From the NCBI RefSeq assembly GCF_024362695.1, contig NC_065424.1, positions 11,201,840 through 11,265,839 on the forward strand: a stretch of 64,000 nucleotides of DNA. The letters run 5' to 3'. Both the position numbers and the translations under genes were made by a program. The stretch is from Pectinophora gossypiella (lineage: Eukaryota; Arthropoda; Insecta; Lepidoptera; Gelechiidae). The notes below the pieces were generated by a model. That model saw nothing but the letters and a program-made list of their open reading frames with translations. It was not told the DNA's origin and ran no database searches. The first letter of the stretch is position 1. Each line of letters starts with the position of its first letter. Positions 43,263 through 53,900 of this stretch are shown piece by piece.

Positions 43263-43820
43263 CTGTTAGTATGTATGTGTGTATGGAAGAATCGTAGTAG
43301 ATAATTGTACAAAGTTAGGTTTAAGATGGACGAGCTATAATACTGGAGGACAGTTAACTAACCTAATCTCATCCAGATTCTAAGAGAACTTCTGATATAT
43401 AAAATGTAATGTTACCACAGCAACATATTATAATGTAATGGCAGAAGTAAGTACATACGAAAATAATTGTTGCTTGATAGTTTGTTCAGATTACGTATAA
43501 GTAGGTAGAATTATGAACCTAAAAATTGCTTCTCTTCATTTTAATCAGAATAATAATGCGTGGAAGGTTATTGTGCCTAGGTCCAGTAAAAAGGGTCATC
43601 ATTTATACCTAAAAGCAAAGATAAATACCAACATGAGTTTCCGGAAGCGAAATTCATTTTCATTTTGTGAAACTCATACCATTATCATTAGCAAACTTTG
43701 TTATGTTCCCTAACTTTTAAGTAAGTAACTTTTAAAGAACATTTATGTCAACACACGTCGTGATCTAAATAAAACAATTAAGAACATCTTATAAACAAAT
43801 GTAATAACGCCAATAAATTT
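43263..43820 (+). other. transporter 3' UTR with two AATAAA signals
   Basis: AT-rich, repeat-free sequence after the stop codon. AATAAA occurs at 43768-43773 and 43812-43817, either a reasonable end for the transcript at about 510-560 nt after the stop. The UTR extent is inferred from these hexamers only. Confidence 0.5.
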
Positions 43821-44305
43821 TGTACCTGTTTTGAATGTAACTTGTGAAGTAAAGTTATATGTATGCTTCACAGTGCAAAGTTTGCTCTTGTCCTTTAAAT
43901 CACTCACTGCGTTCATAACACAATAACGAGTGATATCTCTCGTTTCTTTCCTAATAAGCTATATACCGATAGTGCGAAAGAGACGGAAGATACTTATGCC
44001 ACTCTAATGATGATGTGATCCAGTCGATTTCGGCTACGGCGACTGCTTCAACTCCGACGTTCATGTGCTCGCATGTGGCTTATATAGCCAATCTTGTTGG
44101 GATAGATCATCGCACACAGCTGGCATGTGAGCACACCATTTAAATATGTATAATTGATCAACGTAGGCGGTCCGGCTTTCAATTCATCGCGCTTGGCGTC
44201 AAGCTCTAAGCGCCGTCGATGTTCAAAGTCATGGACTCAAATGCTACGTTAAAAGGAGTTTAGTTACAGTTATACAATAATATACTTCGCTAGTTCGTGT
44301 TTTAA
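43821..44305. other. intergenic sequence, nothing recognised
   Basis: AT-rich sequence between the transporter 3' UTR and the TTAA element at 44306. I see no reading frame, tRNA-like box or family repeat in it. Confidence 0.4.
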
Positions 44306-44490
44306 CACGTTAACAGTCCAGTGATCCATATGCGGGTCATGACGGACTAGCTCCATACGTCCGTGACCCATATTGGGTCACTAAAAAACGACCAGGTACG
44401 AACTAAGGGCGGGTGCTCCGACGTATAAAAATTGAAGTAATATGCGCGACTTACAAGGAAATCACATTTTGTATGCGGACTGTCAACGTG
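44306..44490. mobile_element. TTAA-type element, 185 bp
   Basis: CACGTTAACAGTCC at the left and GGACTGTCAACGTG at the right, TTAA on both sides (44302-44305, 44491-44494). Inner sequence shared with 23944. Confidence 0.88.
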
Positions 44491-44617
44491 TTAAATATAT
44501 AAATAAAAAAGTATAAAATGTAATCTATAGCGATAGTGAAAGTCAAGGATTATACCCAATAAACAGTAGTCCCCTCTTCTGTCCCCCGCTGTGACACCTG
44601 GGAATCTTCTTCCCACT

Positions 44618-44691
44618 TGTCACCAGGGAGGTGACAATATTTGTCATCGGGGAGGTGACAATGTTCGTCATTGGGGAGGTGACAATTATTT
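44618..44691. repeat. 24-bp tandem repeat, three units
   Basis: Units of the form GTCACCAGGGAGGTGACAAT plus four bases. Each unit is itself a small palindrome (GTCACC...GGTGAC-like), and the length is a multiple of three. Confidence 0.8.
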
Positions 44692-44798
44692 TGCTACCCA
44701 CGGGCCAAAACCTGTGCCGATTCTATGCAATACCTACGTATATAAAACCGAAAGAAATAATCTTAACTGTTTTTTTGTTATTAGTCTGAAGTCATTTA

Positions 44799-45112
44799 TT
44801 GGTGCTAATTCCTGTAAATACCATCTAATTTTATTTTAAGTTATATCTGTCCTTTTCTTATCCGCCGAAAAGGAAAGGGACGGGTAATCGACAAGCATAA
44901 AATTTATGGAACACACGTCAATTTTAAGCACAAATCTAAACCAACCGTCTAAAAATTTTACGTCAGTCAATAACCCGACACATTAATTTACTCATTCTTT
45001 CTAAAATTAAGAGCTGTGAATCATCCGTCCCTTTCCTTTTCGACGGATACGAAAATGACGGATATAACCTAAAATAAAATTAGGCGGTGTCTGCAGGAAT
45101 CGGGGCCATTAT
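44799..45112. mobile_element. MITE-C copy
   Basis: TTGGTGCTAATTCCTGTAAA at the left, TCTGCAGGAATCGGGGCCA at the right; the inner blocks are complete. Confidence 0.8.
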
Positions 45113-46327
45113 ATTGTATAAATTAGTGATTAAGACAGTGTAAATATTGTGATATAAGTAGGTACTAAAATAATAAATATACTTAGACATTTATTTTGTT
45201 TGTTTTCTTTCACTTCCCATTGGAGCGAAGCGAAGTGTCCACATACGTAACATAGCTTCACGCCTGTATCCCCAAAGGGGTGGGTAGACGTGTATAGGAC
45301 ATTGGATACAAATAAAACGATCACATTGAGTTTTAGAAGATTTACTTATTTTAATAAATAACCAGCTTAGTTTACAAAAGCATTATTTTTTTATAATTTT
45401 TTGTCACAATTTTATTAAAAAATATCCGTTTCGAGTAACTCAGGAGTGATAATTGCTTATAAACTTTTTTATAAATCCTGTTACTATAGTATTTTTAACA
45501 ATGATTTTTTTATTAAAAAAATAATTATGTTCCCATGTGAGATGACTCTTATTATATATTATTATAATGCATACACGCTGAAAATGTAGTCAAAATAAGG
45601 CAAATTATAATACATTTAAAAAATATAAATCCGTAACAAATATCATTTATGTACGGAAAACTTATTACTCGTAAATGATCGCTATGTTCACTCCACAAGA
45701 GACGAACGGTGACTAAAAATTCAGCGTATATTAAACTTAAACAGATCAGGACTAGTCATAAAAAATATATAACACAATGACCACTTAAACACGTGTAAAC
45801 CGCGGCATACAAGTTGAACAATGACAAATTATTTAGTTTGAATCGAAGTTCGGTATGAGGTGCGCGATGGCCAGCGCGTAACCATGACAACCAGAGACGC
45901 TACTTGCTCGGCCGACCGCCATTTTGTGCGCGGACGGACGCCATTTTGTTCAACTTATACAATGCGGGATTATATTGTGATTTATGTATGTAACTTCAAC
46001 AGATAATAAAAATAATTTGAAAGTAGGGAATTTTAGAGCGCTTTTACCATCATGCATGTGGGATTAATCCGCATGCGTAGACATCATGTACCGTCGTATT
46101 ACGGGGAAAACTACTTAACGCCTTTTTGAAAAATGACATTCGGATCAGATTTTAATTTTCTTAACAAATTCTAGCTACACACAAGCTAGTTTCAATCCAG
46201 GTAAAAAATTGTAATATAATTTTGAACCGGTATGAAATTAATTGGTAGAAATCGTGGTTTCATTCAAGTAAATCACACCAGAATGTGATATTTCATAAAA
46301 GTGCTTACGTGTTTTCACTTACGGGGT
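45113..46327. other. AT-rich intergenic sequence
   Basis: One block of the repeat seen at 1528 and 61488 lies at 45255-45300. A GC-rich patch at 45860-45965 carries GCCATTTTGT twice. Otherwise unassigned. Confidence 0.4.
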
Positions 46328-46466
46328 ACGAGCTTCAATACGCATACACTTTGATAACTACCACGTCACATGATTTTTTTTGACAAATTGCACTGTAAGT
46401 CTCACTAAATGTCAAATATTTAGTGCGACAGTCCTAAAGTGGGTACACTATATTGCTCATGACTAC
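46328..46466 (+). mobile_element. MITE-B copy, divergent
   Basis: ACGAGCTTCAATACGCATAC through TATTGCTCATGACT; several small changes, left end worn. Confidence 0.75.
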
Positions 46467-46469
46467 TTA

Positions 46470-46939
46470 CGGGTTTTCACTATAAGGCGATGATATGAAA
46501 AAGTTATTTCCGGGTGCTAAAGTATGCGTTCTGAATCCGCATCAAACTACGTCCTTAGAACATCTTTTTATTTTCGTAGGCTTTTATCGATACAAATGAA
46601 ATTAAATCATTTCCTAGAATGCCGTAAATGCTAATTTGCAACGCATCAGAAATACATAAACGGCCTTAGTCAAAAATTAAAAACACATTGAAATTACATA
46701 CAATTTATTTATTTTATTTATTTATATCTATGAACACTGAATTTATTTTAAAACCGCATTTTGCCTGTACAGAAAGATCATTCTATAAAAATAATACGTA
46801 CTTAGAAATTAGGACCTTATTTCTTTATTGAATTAATATTAATTTTAGTGACAATTTAAGTAAGAAATAGATGTTTCTGATACAGATGAATGCGATTTTA
46901 AATATGGATATGGAAATGTTTAAACAACATATGCGCTTT
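46470..46939. other. AT-rich intergenic sequence
   Basis: Nothing recognised. Confidence 0.4.
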
Positions 46940-47107
46940 GGCGCTGATTCCTGACGACACCTCCTAATTTAATTTTAAGTTATACCTTATTGTCGTATCG
47001 TTCATTTGCCTTTGCCCAAAAGTGGGACAATCCAGGCTAACTAAAAAAAAGAAAATGACAGGTATAACTTAAAATAAAATTAGGAGATGTCTACAGGAAT
47101 CAGCGCG
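46940..47107. mobile_element. MITE-C short form
   Basis: GCGCTGATTCCTGACGACAC at the left, GTCTACAGGAATCAGCGC at the right; only about 168 bp, the middle replaced by ACTAAAAAAAAG-containing sequence. Confidence 0.75.
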
Positions 47108-48690
47108 AATATCGTCAGCTTCGGTCATTCTGTATATAACTTAAAAATCTACATCTTAAAACTTAAAATGTGTGTCGTAAATAAATAAAGGTAAGATTTT
47201 GACAAAATCTTTCGGAAATATTTTTTTTTACATTTTTTGTTCTTTTCGACGAAGTGCAATAACTCATAAAAACAAAAAAAGGAACCGTAAAACTAAAAAT
47301 TTTAACAGGGAGTGGCGGCAGCAATAATTATGGACACCGCCACCTTTAAATGGGTTACTGTTTTTTTTATTGTTTTGTTTTTCTAGGGGCCTGTCACTAT
47401 CGCAAGCGTACTCTTACGCCAAACTCCAAAGGTCCAATTTAAAAAAAAAACACTACAACCACACCATTCTTCTGAGATCCATAACAGGGCGTCTAAGAAG
47501 TCTACATCGAAGCAAGTCATATAAAAAGCAATATTGCTATTTAACATTTGCGCATATAAAAGTGAGTATCAAATGCCAAATAGCAATATTGCTTTTTTAG
47601 ATGAATTGCTTCAATATAGCGTTATTAACTTCACGATTACTTTTCTCAAATTGTATAGCTACATTCGTTTTGCATTGATTTGTTTTTAAAGGAGGAGAAA
47701 AGACATCAAATCACGTCATCAAAATCGTCATCAAAACCGTCTTCGAAGACGCGACATATAACGCGGGCTTCGATCAATTATTAGAACTACGTAAGTTGGC
47801 GACATACGTAAGTTGTAACTGGATTTTACTGGGTATTTGCAAAAAAAAAGATTCGGGGATATTTTTTGCGTTCACGGTACTGATATTGACTTCCGGTGTC
47901 CGAAGAACTACTTAATTACGAGGTTTTTACGGTACGATATGAGTTAAGAGATAACCAGTGATTGGGATAGATAAGAATGCATGTGGATTAAAGTTGTATG
48001 CTTTTATCTCAAAAGTTACATTGATGGAGTTAATGCAGATATAAACTGTTACTCTAGATATAAGTACTTATTTTAAAAATAACGAAATGTGGTTCGTGGG
48101 AGGAGAACAGGATCCCAAGACACAGGGTCTACCTAGTTTGGGTTCCTGTCTTCTGCATACGGCCCAATTTGAATATTATTTTTGTTTTTATGGTAGTTTA
48201 TAAGACTGTAGAAGAAGAAATAACGTTTTTTTTTTATAAGGTAGTGCCATTTGCGAGATTTCTCCTAACATGGATATGCCTCCCAAATCTTGAATATTCG
48301 ATACACAATATTCGAATTTTTCATTAGTCATTTATTTTTATTTTGTAAATTATTTAAGATATTTGTATTGTTTTGTTTATTATTTATTTTTGCCTTAACT
48401 AACCCGTTGTTGATAGGTGGGACAGTCCAATTCTGTGAAAGACGTGTCTTCACCCAAAAACAGTACCTACGTGTCAAGATATTTCACGAAGAGGATGCTG
48501 TTGTAAATATCTAAACAATAACAACTTGGCAGTTCCAATGTATGTGTCACGTGTGTGTAGAATAGGTACTAACATAGTTTCAATTTCACATTGTTACTAA
48601 CAAATATGGATTCAAATAAAATAATTCATTTCATTTTTTTAACTGTTTGTCTGGATGAACAAACTTTCACAATTATAATATCAGTATTAC
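47108..48690. other. intergenic sequence with worn MITE-E
   Basis: 47490-47632 is a degraded MITE-E (CATCGAAGCAAGTCATATAA ... AGATGAATTGCTTCAATATAG). The remainder is AT-rich without recognisable features. Confidence 0.45.
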
Positions 48691-48694
48691 TCTA

Positions 48695-48838
48695 CGGTCA
48701 CGAGCACTAATATAATATATACACGTAGAAACCATGTCACATTAACTTTTTTGACAAATTAAACCGTAAGTCTCATTAAATGTCAAATATGATAGTGCGA
48801 CAGGGTTCTAAAATGGGTACATGATATTACTCATGACT
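48695..48838 (+). mobile_element. MITE-B copy
   Basis: CGGTCACGAGCACTAATATAA to TACTCATGACTA; TA precedes it. Confidence 0.82.
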
Positions 48839-48844
48839 ATACTT

Positions 48845-50305
48845 ATGATATCTGAAACAATTCACTTTTATTTAATTCAACAAGAAGAAAACAATGTAAC
48901 GTAATCGCGCAATCTCAAAAATCTCGAGGTCATATCCACATTAACCACAACATACATTATTGACCCCAAATGGCGTTTCCTATCCCGATCACGGCTGATA
49001 ACCTCTCTACTCTCATTTTAGTAGCAAAAATTAGTAAACTTATCTACTATTTTATAGTATAGACTTTGACATTATGAGTGAAAACAGTCAAGACTTTATC
49101 GTCATCATTTAGGATAATAATATATACATAAATACGTCATAATTTAAGACCTATTTATTATACAATTTACGAGTTCATAAATAATTTTAGGAGGATTCTG
49201 TTGGGCGAGAAATGAAGACTGCTTTTTAAATTTCAAAAGTAGAAAAGTCTTAAGAATAAAAGATTCAAACAAGGAATATAGGTGCATGTAATATTGTATA
49301 GGCAGAGTCAAAATAGTAAGCATACTTGCAGTAACCACTTTTGTTTTGTCAAAACAGAATTGACAATTGTATTTTATCAAGAAACAGGAAGATAACATAA
49401 TTATAATAACAGTTTTTAAAGTCATTAGAACAAGTTACATTATTCATAAGTATTCAAATAAGTTAAAGTCAAACTAATTTAAATTTTTGTGATGTCGATA
49501 CCGGCAATGAAGCAAGTCCCAGTCAGTCGGGGCGCGGTTGAGTGTGGACTGACTGGTACGTATTGATTTTTATTTTATATTAAGGCTTATTGATGCAGAT
49601 TACAGCGAGCCTAATTTTATTTTAAGATTATTTTATTGTATTTCTACAGCCCATACAGAATAGAACACAGCCAAATACATACGTTGAAAGTGTATTTTTT
49701 ACATTAAGATTCGATTCTTTTACACACGTTTTGTCCATTTAAGACAATTTATTATTCAAAAGTTCATTTTAGAACCGCTTAAATTAAATTTAAGCTCTAT
49801 GTTGCCAATAAAAGAGACGTGAAATTGTGCAATTTAATTTTAAAAACTTTACGTTAATCTGTTACAGAGTTGCCATATTAAATATAAAATTCAAAATGGC
49901 CCTTCGAATTGACAGCAACTGTCAAAGAGCTGCCACCAGCTAAAGTTTATATATTCACTGCTTTTTCCCTGCGTTTTCACTTTAGGTAAGCGTGCCACCT
50001 TTGGCCACGTCGTCGCGTCAGGTGAGATGAAAAAACTTTCATATTTAGCTATAGACATAGAATAAAGAATAACACTATGTATATAAAGGTAACTCTCCGT
50101 CCCGCACTAATTCATAGTAGGGTCGCGCGACTATCTCACTCGCACTTACGTGGTAAGGCGATATAGGGGTAAAGCGTGCCCAAGGTATGTTATAGTAAAA
50201 AATCGCCTACAAACAAACGGCCATGACGCGTATACAATAAGAACTACACTAACATTTTCTATGACAAGAAAAATCACACAGATTAAAAAATGTCACCGTG
50301 ACAGT
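48845..50305. other. intergenic sequence downstream of btz
   Basis: AT-rich, no repeat family seen. Could contain a longer btz 3' UTR; no evidence either way. Confidence 0.35.
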
Positions 50306-50636
50306 TTTATTTCTAGTTTAAAAAAGTCTATTTAAATCACTGACATTCTATAAACTCACATTCGCAAGTTTTTTTAAAAAAGAAACATCCGTACCGTGTC
50401 GTAAATACGTATACATTGAATTATGTAGATAGTATAAGTTCGTTCCCTTAAATTAAGATGTTATGGGTGTTCAAATTTAAAGTGCGATATCGGTTGTACG
50501 CTTTTTTACAGAGATTGGTTGCCTATTTGTCATACGAGGTCTATGATTTAAATGTACAAAACGCGTGTTTGTGATAGATTTACCGTCCGCTATAATATTT
50601 AGATTGGTAGCATTCATAATGCTTTATCCTTACCAG
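50306..50636 (-). other. btz: candidate btz 3' UTR
   Basis: AT-rich sequence after the btz stop. The first AATAAA on the minus strand is at 50311-50306, about 325 nt after the stop. Longer UTRs cannot be excluded, as further hexamers occur downstream. Confidence 0.35.
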
Positions 50637-50941
50637 TCAAGCATTTGTTGATATGCTTTCCTCTGATGGAGTCTCTTGCGACTCAACGGGGGCACTCTCC
50701 TTCTCTTTTTGGGGTTCGCTGTTGTTTTGGGGTTCTTTTGGCTCCTGTTGTTGTTGTGAAGGCTGTTGTGTCTGTTGTTGCGCGGGCTGTTGTTGCGTAG
50801 GCTGTTGTTGCGTGGACTGTTCTATGCTTTCAGATGGTTTGGAATCCGTTGATATGGAACTTGAAGTAAGGCTGTTTGGTTGTGAAGACTCCTTGCTTGC
50901 CGGTTCCTGGGAGCCGCGTGTTTCAGATTTTTCTTTTGAAT
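50637..50941 (-). CDS. btz: btz terminal exon, Gln/Ser/Glu-rich tail
   Basis: Acceptor ccttttacag; 100 codons and TGA (50639-50637). The tail reads DSKEKSETRGSQEP, a Ser-rich stretch, QST-QQQ repeats of the form QQQP, then acidic ...EPKEPQNN and ETPSEESISTNA. The opposite-strand cysteine-rich reading frame here is only the antisense of the Gln repeats. A MITE-E foldback sits about 56 nt before the acceptor. Confidence 0.83.
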
Positions 50942-53900
50942 CTGTAAAAGGCAATGGAAATGTACTTACAAATTGAAATTACGACATTTTGAACTGGAGG
51001 ATTAAAAAACACATCGAAACAATTATCTAAAAAAGCAATATTGCAATTTGATATTTGTTCGCATTGTGCACTTACTTTTATGTGCGCAAATGTCAAATTG
51101 CAATATTGCTTTTTTAGATGAATTGCTTCGATGCGGCTTTTTTAACCCCCTGGATTTGATTTACTCTATAACTACTATATGGACTAAGAGAATGGAATGA
51201 TTGATGACTAAACTTTCAAGTTATTAAAATAAAAAGTAGAAAAATAAATACGACCATATATTAATCTAAAATGCCACATTATGTGTATAATTTATTATGA
51301 TGAGTCTTCGATTTTTAAATATCTATCAATATATATGTTTATCTATCAATATATAAAAATATCAACATCTAATAGAGACGATATAACAGCGAAGCGCCTC
51401 GATTCATTCTTTTTCGCGTCCGCGTTTCCATAGCTATCTCAGTTTCGTAAGGTTTAAATAAGGCATTTTAGGACTTTGAAAATACTTGAAATGGTATACA
51501 ACAGAATTGACGCGCGGACTATGGTATAAGAAAACCAGCGAGCTTAGCAACAAGAACGCGACTCTTTCTCGCCGCGACAGATATCATCTGTCTCTTTCTG
51601 TGCAGTACTGTGAGAGAGTGATGGGTGACGTATGTCGAGACGAGAAAGAGTCGCACGCTTACGGTGCTAAGCCCGCAGGTATGCTCAAAAGTGACAGCTA
51701 ACATTTTAAGGTTAGCCCAGCTGACGTCATCTCACTCTGCGTTGCCATTGCGTAAAAAATAAATTACCCACGACCAATGTTTTTATATTGACTCTGCAAG
51801 GAAATTTTGAACTTTTAGTAAAAAAATTGCTGCACTTTTAATGATTTTTATATATGTGACAAGTAATAGTAAATAAATACATTAGTCAGTAGTTAACTTA
51901 ATTTTCAATAATAAAATTTACGTCCTTGGAATGTTGGAGATACCAATTTAATGGTAACACTTACGTCATCAACGGGCTAGCAATGGCGGTTTGTCATAGG
52001 ATTGAGCAAACCTGGTTTTCTTAAACCATGATGTTATGTTTCAAATTCAGCTACAGATCAATCAAAAGCTAAGTACTAACTACGCAACAATGCTACCATC
52101 CAAAAAAGCCGTTTCAATGTTACCAACATAAAAATAAAAGGTGTAAACTCAAACAGGACTTCTTCCTAAAGAATCATTCTTGAAATAAAATCTTCGAGCG
52201 GAACTATTTCCGAATGAGTGTTTCTCAATTCTCGTTGTTCAAATGAGAGTTAATCCACGCTTGAAATGATGACAGTCTTGCCCACAGCAAATCTTTGGGA
52301 AACATATTTATGTATTTATTTCAAATATATTTACCATAATTAGGCCACGTAGGCCCACTTGTTAGTCACATAAAAGAAACTTAGTAACTATGTTAGTAGT
52401 AATAATAAAAAATACACCCTAATAAACAGCCACCTTGGTCTAGCGTTAGGCTCACGATCTGGAGGTCCTGGGTTCGATTCCCGATGGGGACATATCACAA
52501 GAATCACTTTGTTATCTCTAGTTTGGTTAGGACATTACAGGCTGATCATCTGATTGTCCAAAAAGTAAGATGATCCGTGCTTCGGAAGGCACGTTAAGCC
52601 GTTGGTCCCGGTTACTACTTACTGATGTAAGTAAGTAGTCGTTACATGAGCCGTGTCAGGGGCTTTTGGCGGCTCAAGAATAATCCTGACACCAGGGTTG
52701 ATGAGGTTGGTAATTCACCTCACAAACCCACACGATAGAAGAAGAAGATGGTTATTTCGGCAGCTGTACTACGCACCATGCTATTACGCAAAAGTTATAA
52801 AGCGGAACAGAGCGGAGAGCCTTTTCTACGTGAACTTTGGTACCATGCCACATTAACTAAAAAAAATATAATAATATAATTTGAATTTTATTTTTTAATT
52901 TGATTTTTTTTTTTTATATTTTATTGTAATATAATTTGTGAATATGTAATAAATAAATGAATGAATAAATGAACTTCTTTGACAAATGGAACTGTAAGTC
53001 TCACTAAATGTCAAATGTGTTAGTGCGACATGGTTCTAAAGTAAGTACATGATATTGCTCATGAATAAGCACTTAGTAACACACCTAAACACACACAATA
53101 TAGAAGTTCAAAGAGTATTTAAGAGAAGTAATATAGAATTAAACTTACCGGCGCCGTGTGTCGCCGGCCATGGCTTCCTAACGAACATATTTTCTACAAT
53201 CCTGTCTATGTTGTCCTTCTCAGACGAATTCGCCGGCCTGCGGGAAGGAAAGAGATGAAATTATAACTTGTAGATAGATACGCAACATTTTAACACGACT
53301 TTTAATTATTAGTCTTATTTATAAATTATGTGTAATAATATGTCACTTTTGCAACATATTTTATACAATGCTTTTTACAGATGTTTGTCACAAATGGGGT
53401 GTGTGACGAACTATGTAGCGAATGGGGTTTGTGACGAACTATATCTGTGACTAATGGGGTGTGTGACGAACTATATTTGTGACTAATGGGGTTTGTGACG
53501 AACTACGTCTGTGGCGAATAGGGTTTGTAATGAGCTATGTATGTGACGAATAGGGTTTGTGACAAACTACATCTGTGACAAATGGGGTGTGTGATGAACT
53601 ATGTGTGTAACCAATGGGATTTGTGACGAACTATGTTTGTGGCGAATGGGTTTTGTGACAAACTATATCTGTGACGAATGAGGTTTGTGACGAACTATGT
53701 CTGCGACGAATGGAGTTTATGACGAACGGAGTATCGTGACAAACTGCGTGAGTTGTAGAGGTCGACCTTGTAACATACACGAAACGATACCTGTCAGTGT
53801 GCGGCGGGCTGGGCGCGGCGGGCCTCACTATGGGTATGGCGGCGGTGGGCCGACGCGGCGCACGCGCGGGCGGCGCTGGCGGCTCCTGCTCGGCGCAGCT

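Noticed and set aside
50653..50976. Cysteine-rich plus-strand protein
   Set aside because: It is the antisense of the btz Gln repeats (TGT/TGC from CAA/CAG repeats) and does not fit any splice pattern.
53382..53745. CRISPR-like array
   Set aside because: The units are contiguous 32-bp repeats without unique spacers, in a eukaryotic intron: a minisatellite.
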